A stretch of 64,000 bases of DNA from JBBQVS01 sp963792705. GTDB lineage: Bacteria > Chloroflexota > Ktedonobacteria > Ktedonobacterales > Ktedonobacteraceae. The notes under the pieces were generated by a model. That model was not told where the DNA came from and ran no database searches. It saw nothing but the letters and a program-made list of their open reading frames with translations. The position numbers were made by a program, and so were the translations under genes. This document shows, piece by piece, positions 8,326 to 15,895 of the stretch; position 1 is the stretch's first letter, and every line of letters begins with the position of its first letter. The stretch is from contig CAWBXD010000013.1 of the NCBI GenBank assembly GCA_963792705.1, positions 434,001 through 498,000 on the forward strand, written 5' to 3'.

Positions 8326-9276
8326 ATGCACACAATAGCTATTCTTGTTTTGGACGGAGTAGTGGCGTTCGATATGTCCACTCCAATTGAGGTGTTCGGG
8401 CGCACTCGTTTGCCGAATGGACAAGACGCATATCGAGTGATACTTTGTGCTCCCACTGAAGAGATCGACGCAGGTATATTTACGCTACGCGTTCCCTGGC
8501 GTCTGGATAAGCTCGTTGAGGCAGATACGATTATCCTGCCCGGCCTTGCTGATCCTATGCTACCTATTCCTCATGATGTCTTTGTTGCGTTGCGAGATGC
8601 CGCGACACGTGGGACGCGGATTGCGTCGATTTGTGTTGGAGCGTTCACTCTAGCCGCTACGGGATTGTTAGATGGTCTGCGCGCAACTACGCATTGGGCT
8701 GCCGCTAGCGAGTTGGCACGACGAAACCCTCGTGTGGCTGTGGATGCAGATGTCCTCTTTATTGATAACGGGCAATTTTTGACCTCGGCTGGTGCAGCGG
8801 CAGGACTCGATCTATGTCTACATATGATACGACAGGATTACGGTTCTGCTGTGGCTGCCGACGCTGCCAGGATTTCAGTAATGCCTCTGGAGCGCGACGG
8901 TGGGCAGGCACAGTTCATCATGCATGAACCACCTACACCGGATGGAGCGACGCTTGAACCGGTGTTGCGTTGGATGGAAGAGAACGCGCACCAGGAACTG
9001 AGGCTTGAAGACATTGCGGCTCACGCGATGATGAGTACTCGCACCTTTAGCCGCCGCTTTCACGAGCAGACCAGCACTACTCCGTTACAATGGCTCAATC
9101 GCTCTCGCTTGCATAAAGCACAATGCTTGTTGGAAACCACAGACCATTCAATCGAGTGGATAGCCAGTCACGTTGGATTTGGCTCGTCAACCACCTTCCG
9201 CGACCAATTCAAGCACCTCGTTGGCATCAGTCCACAGGCATACCGACGCACATTCCAAGGGACTAAGACGGGCTGA
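8326..9276 (+). CDS. GlxA-type transcriptional regulator (DJ-1/PfpI sensor plus AraC HTH)
   Basis: 316 residues. Residues 1-170 form a DJ-1/PfpI-like domain with IASICVGAFTLAATGLLDG (C103 in the nucleophile position) and ATTHW. Residues about 215-312 are a two-helix-turn-helix AraC domain (LEDIAAHAMMSTRTFSRRFH and SIEWIASHVGFGSSTTFRDQ, ending SPQAYRRTF). Such proteins sense small ligands and activate or repress nearby genes. The divergent PfpI gene at 7453 and the hydrolase at 9365 are the obvious candidates. No strong Shine-Dalgarno is visible before the ATG. The divergent gap 8113-8325 contains a small CCAATCC/GGATTGG inverted repeat at 8153-8167. Confidence 0.88.
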   Translation: MHTIAILVLDGVVAFDMSTPIEVFGRTRLPNGQDAYRVILCAPTEEIDAGIFTLRVPWRLDKLVEADTIILPGLADPMLPIPHDVFVALRDAATRGTRIASICVGAFTLAATGLLDGLRATTHWAAASELARRNPRVAVDADVLFIDNGQFLTSAGAAAGLDLCLHMIRQDYGSAVAADAARISVMPLERDGGQAQFIMHEPPTPDGATLEPVLRWMEENAHQELRLEDIAAHAMMSTRTFSRRFHEQTSTTPLQWLNRSRLHKAQCLLETTDHSIEWIASHVGFGSSTTFRDQFKHLVGISPQAYRRTFQGTKTG

Positions 9277-9364
9277 GATGGGCGTCAGTTGGTCCTCTTG
9301 ACCGACCTCATATACTAGTGATTGGTTACATATTTGAGACAATTTGCTAGAGGAGAACGCCATC

Positions 9365-10186
9365 ATGTCTGCTCAAATAGGATATGCCGAGGTGAACGGC
9401 ACGAAACTCTATTATGAGGTCGCGGGCGAAGGGCATCCCTTCACGCTTATTCACGGTGGACTGGTCGATAGACGGTTATGGGACGACCAGTTTCATGCGT
9501 TCGCGCAACACTACCGCGTCATTCGCTACGATATACGTGGCTTTGGTAATTCATCGGTTATCACACATGGCGATTTCACAATGGTCGATGACCTCTATCA
9601 TTTGCTGCAATTTCTACATATCGAGAAGACCTATTTGATGGGCCTTTCATTGGGGGGCGGCATCTCAATTGATTTTACGTTAGCACATCCTGAAATGGTT
9701 GATGCCCTGATTACAGTTGGTGCTGGTGTAAGCGGCTTTGACTGGCCCGGCGGTGAGGAGGAGCAGAAGTTAATGGAAATCATAAATGCCGCCATCAAAG
9801 CTGGCGATTTTGAGAGAGTTGTCGAAATTGAGAACCGTATATGGACCGATGGACCGAACCGTACACCCGATCAGGTTGACGCGACCGTGCGAAACCGTAT
9901 CCGTGAAATGAATCTACACAACTACTTGTTGCAGCCGGGAGATACACCATCTCCGCGTCCACAAGAGCAACCTGCGTATTCTCGACTTGCCGACATTTAT
10001 GCACCCACACTTGTCATTGTTGGTGACGAAGATGTTGTACCAATTCAACAACTCGCCGAGACGCTTGCTACCAGTATTCCAGGCGCAAAGAAAGCCGTTA
10101 TACACAACACGGCACATCATCCCAATATGGAGCAACCTGCACAATTTAACCGCATCGTGCTAGATTTTCTTGCCAGTATTGTGTAG
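9365..10186 (+). CDS. Alpha/beta hydrolase
   Basis: 273 residues from the ATG after AGAGGAGAACG; the ATG at 9344 lies upstream of that site. The fold signatures are FTLIHGG with the oxyanion loop, YDIRGFGNS, and the nucleophile elbow GLSLGGG with S95. They are followed by the acid strand LVIVGDEDVVP and a C-terminal HHPNMEQPAQFN that supplies the catalytic His. The substrate is unknown; it resembles esterase/3-oxoadipate enol-lactonase-like enzymes. It follows the GlxA regulator by 88 bases. Its TAG stop lies inside a palindromic repeat, so the C terminus may have been set by the insertion. Confidence 0.85.
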   Translation: MSAQIGYAEVNGTKLYYEVAGEGHPFTLIHGGLVDRRLWDDQFHAFAQHYRVIRYDIRGFGNSSVITHGDFTMVDDLYHLLQFLHIEKTYLMGLSLGGGISIDFTLAHPEMVDALITVGAGVSGFDWPGGEEEQKLMEIINAAIKAGDFERVVEIENRIWTDGPNRTPDQVDATVRNRIREMNLHNYLLQPGDTPSPRPQEQPAYSRLADIYAPTLVIVGDEDVVPIQQLAETLATSIPGAKKAVIHNTAHHPNMEQPAQFNRIVLDFLASIV

Positions 10187-10250
10187 GGACCGATTTATCG
10201 CGTCCTCTCGGCAATCCACTGCCGAGAGGACGCGATAAATCGGTCCCTAC
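10183..10250. repeat. Palindromic intergenic repeat R3, short form
   Basis: The ends GTAGGGACCGATTTATCGCG and its inverted copy enclose a CTCTCGGCAATCCACTGCCGAGAG hairpin. It overlaps the last three bases of the hydrolase gene. It is followed at about 10251-10283 by the tail ATATCCGCATTCTTTCATCA that recurs beside other copies. Confidence 0.9.
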
Positions 10251-10283
10251 AGATATCCGCATTCTTTCATCAAATAGCATTAT

Positions 10284-10325
10284 CGCATCCTGGTAGCGGT
10301 TGGTATGCCACCAGGACGTGATAAA
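10284..10325. repeat. Degenerate half-copy of the palindromic repeat
   Basis: TTATCGCATCCTGGT...ACCAGGACGTGATAAATTA is a shortened palindrome without the outer GTAGGGACC ends. It sits directly after the tail of R3. The same arrangement is seen after R13 at 52185. Confidence 0.6.
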
Positions 10326-11144
10326 TTATATGTTTACCATCGACAACCACACCTCTATAACTGACATAGGGTCTTCTGGCACATAGCCACCCAAATCAGC
10401 AATATGTGGCATAACTTCTAACATTTTGTCACAAAGTTGGCGTATCAACATGACCTGTGCCTGTGGTGTTGTCGCAAGCGTTTTAATGCTGCCGTGCTGA
10501 TAGCGTTGTGGTGTCCCTGCCGCCAAGCGTTTCACCTCTTGCAATGCGTAATAGGTGGAACCAAGGAAACCGTAGAGCGCGACAGTATCACCGCGTAGCA
10601 TGTACTTGATACCGATGGCGGTCATGAGCCAGAAAAAGCCGATATCGCGTGACGCTTGTGTGATACGCTCTTCCAAGCTTTCCGCAACTGATGGAGGTTT
10701 CATTGGAAGACCTAGTTTGTCAAAGAGCAGATAACATTCTTCTGAGGGTATCTTTGCCGTAACCTGTGGAATGAGCACCCAATCAACCGTTGTCGCCGTC
10801 TCTCGATAAATGACATGATTATAGCAACCACCCTCACCATCGGATGGAAAGCTCGCATCCTCGCGTAGCACAAGTGGTTCACCAAATTGCTTATACAGAG
10901 TAAGGCGATCTTCACTTGTAATGCGCGTTGTTGCATTTTGTCCACAACTACAGAGTGCTTTCACATAACTATCAGCAACAACGACACGCAGATCAAAATC
11001 GCTGAAATCGTCTTCTTCGCCACGCCCAAAGCTTCCTGTAAGCCATGCCGCGACAAAACGTTCATCAGCTTGTAGAAATGCCTGGATACGCTGTAAGAGT
11101 ATGTCACGGTTATGCGCGTACTGTTCGGGTGTGTAGGATTGCAT
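10326..11144 (-). CDS. Nucleotidyltransferase-fold protein
   Basis: 272 residues from MQSYTPEQYAHNRD, whose ATG follows AAGGAG; the ATG at 11186 lacks one. Residues 34-54 read WLTGSFGRGEEDDFSDFDLR, the Pol-beta-type nucleotidyltransferase motif GS-x-D-x-D with D49 and D51. The C-terminal half is helical (TQASRDIGFFWLMTAIGIKY). The overall form resembles aminoglycoside-type adenylyltransferases and related small-molecule or kanamycin nucleotidyltransferase-like proteins, but the substrate is unknown. It stands alone with a 185-base divergent region to the next gene. Confidence 0.72.
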   Translation of the reverse strand: MQSYTPEQYAHNRDILLQRIQAFLQADERFVAAWLTGSFGRGEEDDFSDFDLRVVVADSYVKALCSCGQNATTRITSEDRLTLYKQFGEPLVLREDASFPSDGEGGCYNHVIYRETATTVDWVLIPQVTAKIPSEECYLLFDKLGLPMKPPSVAESLEERITQASRDIGFFWLMTAIGIKYMLRGDTVALYGFLGSTYYALQEVKRLAAGTPQRYQHGSIKTLATTPQAQVMLIRQLCDKMLEVMPHIADLGGYVPEDPMSVIEVWLSMVNI

Positions 11145-11329
11145 AAAAATCTCCTTGTTTCGTATACCTATAAAACGTATTGACATTCACAATTGTGAAA
11201 ACATGTGATACCATCTGTTATACCGTATTTTTATCGTGCTAAATACATGTAAAGTTCAGTTAATAACTTGGTAGATATTTTGTTATTTTTGTATGCTGTA
11301 GATTGTATATAAACGCAAGGGACATTTTC

Positions 11330-11974
11330 ATGGGTAGCAATCAGGTTTTGCATGTAAACATTCCAACGCCAAAGGGCCATTTAGAAGCCATTCTCAAACC
11401 AGAGGAAGAGGGGTCACAACCGCTCTACGCTGGTCTCGTGTGTCATCCGCACCCACTTGGTGGCGGCACGATGCACAACAAGGTGGTCTTCAAGGCGGCG
11501 CAGACTCTGCAAAGTCTCAATATTCCTGCGTTGCGCTTCAACTTTCGTGGCGTTGGACACAGCACAGGAACATATGATGAGGGTCGTGGTGAGATGGACG
11601 ATGTACGCTATGCCTTAGAGTTCTTGAGTCGTCGCTACCCTAGTGTTCCCGTGCTTGTCGCTGGCTTTTCCTTTGGCTCATACGTCGGTTTGCGCGTGGC
11701 TGCCAACGATGACCGCGCTCAAGCCATGATAGGGTTAGGTGTGCCAGCGAAATGGTTCGAGGGCGATACCCTGCAAGGTTGCCACAAACCTAAATTGCTC
11801 ATACACGGCACACAGGACGAACTCGCCCCCTATGAGTTGGCGGTTGAATGGTTTGAACAAGTACCAGCGCCCAAAAGCATGATTGCTATCGAGGGTGCCG
11901 ACCATTTCTTCCAGGGTCGCCTCGACGAAGTGCAAGCCATTATTGCGAATTTCGTGCAGACCCTCATTTTGTAA
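11330..11974 (+). CDS. Alpha/beta hydrolase (dienelactone hydrolase-like, COG2945 type)
   Basis: 214 residues from MGSNQVLHVNIPTPKGHLEA, with AAGGGA before the ATG. The motifs are VCHPHPLGGGTMHNKVV (oxyanion region), LRFNFRGVGHSTG, the nucleophile elbow AGFSFGSYVG (S114), LIHGTQDELAP (acid) and IEGADHFFQG (His). This set is characteristic of the short hydrolases often called predicted alpha/beta superfamily hydrolases, whose substrates are unknown. It is monocistronic. A long palindromic repeat begins 13 bases after the stop. Confidence 0.85.
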   Translation: MGSNQVLHVNIPTPKGHLEAILKPEEEGSQPLYAGLVCHPHPLGGGTMHNKVVFKAAQTLQSLNIPALRFNFRGVGHSTGTYDEGRGEMDDVRYALEFLSRRYPSVPVLVAGFSFGSYVGLRVAANDDRAQAMIGLGVPAKWFEGDTLQGCHKPKLLIHGTQDELAPYELAVEWFEQVPAPKSMIAIEGADHFFQGRLDEVQAIIANFVQTLIL

Positions 11975-11987
11975 AGGTGGACATTTT

Positions 11988-12129
11988 TCGTAGGGACCAC
12001 ATTGATGGCGTCCACTGCACGAGCGAAGCAATGTGCAGTCCTCATCATGCCGTCCATCATCACGCAAGATCATGCAAGCAACTCGCCCAATGAATTGGGC
12101 GGAGGACGCCATCAATGTGGTCCCTACGA
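11988..12129. repeat. Palindromic intergenic repeat R4, long form
   Basis: The ends TCGTAGGGACCACATTGATG and its inverted copy enclose the interior CTGCACGAGCGAAGCAATGT. It is followed by the tail TATCCACATTCTTTTATCAA and a lone arm remnant ATCGGTCCCTACC at about 12159-12171. Confidence 0.9.
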
Positions 12130-12187
12130 CGTATCCACATTCTTTTATCAAAGAGCATCATCGGTCCCTACCAGACCTTCTTCGCAA

Positions 12188-13123
12188 TTACATAGATGGC
12201 ACAGCAGGAATATCCATGCTTAACCCGATGACCTTGAGTTTCTTTTTGAGCGATTCCTGGGCGTAGCGCGGCGATTGCCAGGGATCACCGCCAGCGGCGA
12301 GGATGTTTGGCACCTGCGTGGGATCGGGCGCGAGAGAGGCTAATGCGGTAGGCGCGTATTTTGCGATAGCATCATGCACAACTTGAGCATTCGCTGAGTC
12401 GCGCTGAATCATGTCGCGTAAGAACTTGACACCGAAGACGACGTGACGCGATTCGTCACGCGCAACCGCCGTGAAACCGCCGCGAAATGCTGGAAAGGTG
12501 TTTGTTTGTCGATAGGTCTCTAGCATGCTGCGCTGTCCCGCCAGAGCCATCATGCCCTCAATCACCACATGATACAGGGTCACGCCTTCTATCAGTTGTG
12601 CCATATGTGTAGGCTCGCGTCGAATGCGGTCGGATACATCGTTGAGCGCATCGACCAGGATGTAACGCAAGTCGGCATTCATGTTTTGGCTTACTACGGA
12701 AAGCGTCTCTTCCAGTCGTCCGTAATCAATGCCGAGTGCCTCACTAAAGAAACGCGAGAAAAACACCGTGTGACGTGCCTCATCGACCAGTTGCGTGGTG
12801 ACGAATATCCGCATCTCATCATCAGGCATAGCGATGATATAGGGTGCAAGTGTGTTGGTCACACATTCCTCGCCCTTGAAAAAGGCCGACAGTCCGAAGA
12901 GGCGCATACGTTGCTCCTCTGCCGACATCGCTTGCCATTGGGCGCGGTCGGAGGCAAAGTCGATATCTTGCGCCTTCCATTGTTGTCGCTCCCAACGATA
13001 GTAGAGTTCACGGTACGTTGGGAGGTGTACAAGTCCCTCGTCGATAATATTCATCACACTATCAATCGGCGTTTGCTGTAACTGTGTGAGCGATGCGTTT
13101 TCAATAGGCATATCAATGGACAT
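12188..13123 (-). CDS. R2-like ligand-binding oxidase (R2lox), ferritin-like di-metal protein
   Basis: 311 residues. It resembles the ribonucleotide reductase small subunit but carries R2lox hallmarks. The six metal ligands are E85 (FFKGEECV), E115 and H118 (VDEARH), E189 (VVIEGM), and E224 and H227 (RDESRH). V88 and Y184 lie exactly three residues after the first ligand and five before E189, where R2lox forms its Val-Tyr ether crosslink. R2lox proteins hold a Mn/Fe cofactor and a bound long-chain fatty acid and perform two-electron oxidations; their physiological substrate is not settled. The ATG overlaps the end of a fatty acyl-CoA ligase gene by 11 bases, so translation is probably coupled. 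No RNR large subunit is present. Confidence 0.8.
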   Translation of the reverse strand: MSIDMPIENASLTQLQQTPIDSVMNIIDEGLVHLPTYRELYYRWERQQWKAQDIDFASDRAQWQAMSAEEQRMRLFGLSAFFKGEECVTNTLAPYIIAMPDDEMRIFVTTQLVDEARHTVFFSRFFSEALGIDYGRLEETLSVVSQNMNADLRYILVDALNDVSDRIRREPTHMAQLIEGVTLYHVVIEGMMALAGQRSMLETYRQTNTFPAFRGGFTAVARDESRHVVFGVKFLRDMIQRDSANAQVVHDAIAKYAPTALASLAPDPTQVPNILAAGGDPWQSPRYAQESLKKKLKVIGLSMDIPAVPSM

Positions 13124-14717
13124 TGCGTTTCCTCAACTCTTTCTTGTCAATTTTACCAATCGCATTACGGGGTAGCGCGTTGACAAACTCTATCTCTTTT
13201 GGCGTCTTATAGTTTGCTAGCTTCTCACGACAATAGGTCATAAGTGTTTCTGCATTGACTGGAGTACGTGTGACGACGTATGCCTTGACCTCTTCACCCA
13301 TGCGTTCGGAAGGGATGCCAACTACCGCCGCCTCGATCACAGCAGGATGCGTTGTCAACACTTCCTCAATATCGCGTGGATAGATGTTGAAGCCGCCGCG
13401 AATAATCAGGTCTTTTTTTCGCTCTACAATGTACAGATAGCCATCTTCATCAAAGCGTCCCATATCGCCTGTGTGTAGCCAGCCGTTACGCAACGCCTCT
13501 TTCGTCTCTTCGGGCATGTTGTAATAGCCCTTCATCACATTTGGGCCACGCGCCACGACCTCGCCTATCTCCCCCATTGGAAGAGGCTTGTCTTGCTCAT
13601 CCACAACCTGTATCTCAATGCCCTCTCCTGGTTTGCCAACCGAGCCAGCCTTGCGTACCATATCGGCACCATGTCCGCTCAGGGCGGCACTGCCTTCGGA
13701 GAGGCCATAGCCCTCGCGTATCGTACAACCAAACTTTTGCTCGAAACCTTCAAGAATGTTGACTGGAAGGGGAGCTGAACCACTAACACAATATTTTAGA
13801 CTACTGGTGTCATACTTCTCGGCGTCGGGCGTGTAGAGCAAGGCCACAAACATTGCTGGTACACCTGCGAAGGCCGCGATACGATGCCGCTCAATTGCCG
13901 AAAGTACGGCTGTGGTATCGAAACGGGGGTGCATTACGGCTTTTACGCCCGTAAGATAGATCACATTTAGCGCGACAATACCAAATGCGTGTGCTAATGG
14001 CAGAATAGCAAGCTGTGTATCTTCGCTTCTCTGCTCATACTCGGCCCCACGTCCACTTATTGCGTTGGAAACAAGGTTGCGATGCGTGAGCATAACCCCT
14101 TTGGGCCGCCCTGTTGTGCCTGACGTATACAGGATAACCGCAGTATCATCCTGCTCTGGCATGATACCATCGAGGTGTGTCATGTATTGCTCTTCTTTGC
14201 CCTTGCCCTTTGCTACCACGTCGGTGTACGCTAGGACCTGTGGCCCCTCTTGTGCTGGCGTAACTTCTTCCGATGAAGCGACATCGGTACTAATGATATA
14301 GCGCATTTCTGGCAATTCGGTCAGCGCACTTTGGAGGAGTGGCAATAGTAATGCGCTGGTAAAGATAGCTTTCGCGCCGGAGTTCTCGGCAATAAAGTGG
14401 ACTTCTGGCCCTTTTAAAAGAGGTAAGACAGGAATGATAATGGCTCCTGCCCGTGCGATAGCCTGATAGCCAATCACGACTTCGGGACGATTGGGCATCA
14501 TCATCAGTACACGGTCTCCTGGTTGTATACCGAGGGTGCGGAGACCCGCTGCGAGCTGTGTTGCCTCCTTCGCAATGTCAATGTTGGTATACTCACGTAC
14601 CGTTTGCTGGTCTTCATAGAGGAATTGTGTGAAAGGACCAAAGCGAGAACAATTGTAGATAGCGAGATCATACAGGACGTGAAGGTCCTGGTCTGTCATG
14701 CGTCGCTCTTCGATCAA
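13113..14717 (-). CDS. Long-chain fatty acyl-CoA ligase (AMP-forming)
   Basis: 534 residues from a TTG start that follows AGGAGG by six bases (MIEERRMTDQDLHVLYD); the ORF extends upstream to 14891 without a comparable site. It activates carboxylic acids as acyl-adenylates and transfers them to CoA. Motifs are the P-loop VILYTSGTTGRPKGVMLTH, YGLSEGSAAL, the adenylate-binding region WLHTGDMGRFDEDGYL, the hinge VERKKDLIIRGGFNIYPRDI, and the C-terminal lysine in PRNAIGKIDKKEL. The acyl chain length cannot be read from sequence. The stop overlaps the R2lox start, linking acyl activation with the oxidase. Confidence 0.92.
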   Translation of the reverse strand: MIEERRMTDQDLHVLYDLAIYNCSRFGPFTQFLYEDQQTVREYTNIDIAKEATQLAAGLRTLGIQPGDRVLMMMPNRPEVVIGYQAIARAGAIIIPVLPLLKGPEVHFIAENSGAKAIFTSALLLPLLQSALTELPEMRYIISTDVASSEEVTPAQEGPQVLAYTDVVAKGKGKEEQYMTHLDGIMPEQDDTAVILYTSGTTGRPKGVMLTHRNLVSNAISGRGAEYEQRSEDTQLAILPLAHAFGIVALNVIYLTGVKAVMHPRFDTTAVLSAIERHRIAAFAGVPAMFVALLYTPDAEKYDTSSLKYCVSGSAPLPVNILEGFEQKFGCTIREGYGLSEGSAALSGHGADMVRKAGSVGKPGEGIEIQVVDEQDKPLPMGEIGEVVARGPNVMKGYYNMPEETKEALRNGWLHTGDMGRFDEDGYLYIVERKKDLIIRGGFNIYPRDIEEVLTTHPAVIEAAVVGIPSERMGEEVKAYVVTRTPVNAETLMTYCREKLANYKTPKEIEFVNALPRNAIGKIDKKELRKRNVH

Positions 14718-14735
14718 GGCTTGCCTCCTGCCGAG

Positions 14736-14755
14736 GTTGTCCAGCATTGGACAAC
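14736..14755. promoter_or_regulatory. Perfect 20-bp palindrome ahead of the acyl-CoA ligase/R2lox operon
   Basis: GTTGTCCA-GCAT-TGGACAAC (plus strand) is symmetric with 8-base arms. It lies 19 bases upstream of the TTG start, just before the Shine-Dalgarno. Its position fits an operator or a small leader hairpin. FadR/TetR-type fatty acid regulators commonly use such sites, but no regulator gene is adjacent. Confidence 0.45.
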
Positions 14756-14874
14756 TATTTCTTATGACGACGCCAAATGGCTCATCAGTGTACACACAAC
14801 ACAAGCGGGAGAAAAATCTAGTAATGTCTGTACTGTACCATGCGAACAGAACATTTATCAAGGAGAGGAGAGCG

Positions 14875-14929
14875 AATGAAAACAAAAACATGGCAGAGGC
14901 AATGCCTCTGCCATGTTTTTGTTTTCATT
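14875..14929 (-). terminator. Terminator after the secreted protein gene at 14974
   Basis: 27-base perfect arms beginning AATGAAAACAAAAACATGGC are separated by a single base. It lies 45 bases past the stop of the minus-strand gene and shields the operon promoter region. Confidence 0.85.
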
Positions 14930-14973
14930 ATCATAGCGATTAGAAAAAAGTGATTGTTGAGAAAAAAGAATGA

Positions 14974-15732
14974 TTAGAACTTGTAGGTGAAGGCTTGCCA
15001 TGTGCCTTCCGCATGAGTGGATGTAACGGTAAACGACCCAGTGTAGCCTTTGTCCAATGAATTGACAGGGTTTACAATAGTCTTTCCGTAACCGATGATT
15101 GCGCCCTTGTTGAATTTGATACGTATATTGTAGTTGCTATGTTTGATAATCTTGGCAGAAATAGAAAATATGGTGCCATCAGCCTGATTGAATGTACCAG
15201 TAAGCGTCTTCTTGTTCACTACAACAGTACCACTCATGCTTGTGCTGGAACTTGTGATCGAGCCAACAAATGCGGCCGTAATGACCTCTTTAGGCTCGGC
15301 GACAGGCCACGCACTCCAAAGACCAGAGCCAACCGCTTTATCCTGGTCGAAAACCTCGAAGGTGCCGACAAAATTGCCAGCCTTCATGATTTTTCCTGCA
15401 CCTCTGATAACAGGTGTTCCAAGCGCATCATAGAATGTTATCGCGAGTTTGCCGTCGTCAAGCTTGCCACCTGTAGCAATCTCGGTGCCTTCGGGCAGGT
15501 GCAGATCACCACTAAAATAACCTCCTGCTCGCACCGCTTCGTTAAGACCACCCGTAATAACAGACCCCTGCGCTTGACCCGTTGTCCCTTCACCAGTGAA
15601 CGCAAGATGTACTGTATGTTTGACGCCTGATGCGCTGACGGTGCTACGTGTCAGCGTCAAGAATGCCGTAGCAGCAGAGAGCGCGAGAAACACGACAACC
15701 CCTATGAGTAGAATAAATTTCTTTTTAGACAT
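14974..15732 (-). CDS. Membrane-anchored secreted protein of unknown function
   Basis: 252 residues. An N-terminal lysine cluster and hydrophobic helix (residues 2-28, KKKFILLIGVVVFLALSAAT) form a signal anchor. The rest is Gly/Thr-rich and beta-like with two similar halves: HTVHLAFTGEGTTGQAQGSV...GAGKIMKAGNFVGTFEVFD and ITAAFVGSITSSSTSMSGTV...KGYTGSFTVTSTHAEGTW. No catalytic motif was recognised. GGGAAGG precedes the start. The gene is flanked by its own terminator and by an unrelated operon upstream, so context gives no hint of its role. Confidence 0.62.
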   Translation of the reverse strand: MSKKKFILLIGVVVFLALSAATAFLTLTRSTVSASGVKHTVHLAFTGEGTTGQAQGSVITGGLNEAVRAGGYFSGDLHLPEGTEIATGGKLDDGKLAITFYDALGTPVIRGAGKIMKAGNFVGTFEVFDQDKAVGSGLWSAWPVAEPKEVITAAFVGSITSSSTSMSGTVVVNKKTLTGTFNQADGTIFSISAKIIKHSNYNIRIKFNKGAIIGYGKTIVNPVNSLDKGYTGSFTVTSTHAEGTWQAFTYKF

Positions 15733-15895
15733 AAATTGGCCTTCCCCCTCTTAGCATAGAGTTCTTCCCTACCTAACAACAACAAGACGTGGGAAATGGG
15801 ATGGTATCCCCAATATCTTGTTTTCCCTTACCTCTCTTTTTCGACGAAAGCACATTCATGCAGTAACAAGAAATGGTACAAATGCTCATTATCGG

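Noticed and set aside
12188..13123. Class I ribonucleotide reductase beta subunit
   Set aside because: The V88/Y184 crosslink pair and the neighbouring acyl-CoA ligase fit R2lox. No large subunit gene is nearby, and the radical-site tyrosine pattern of R2 was not found.
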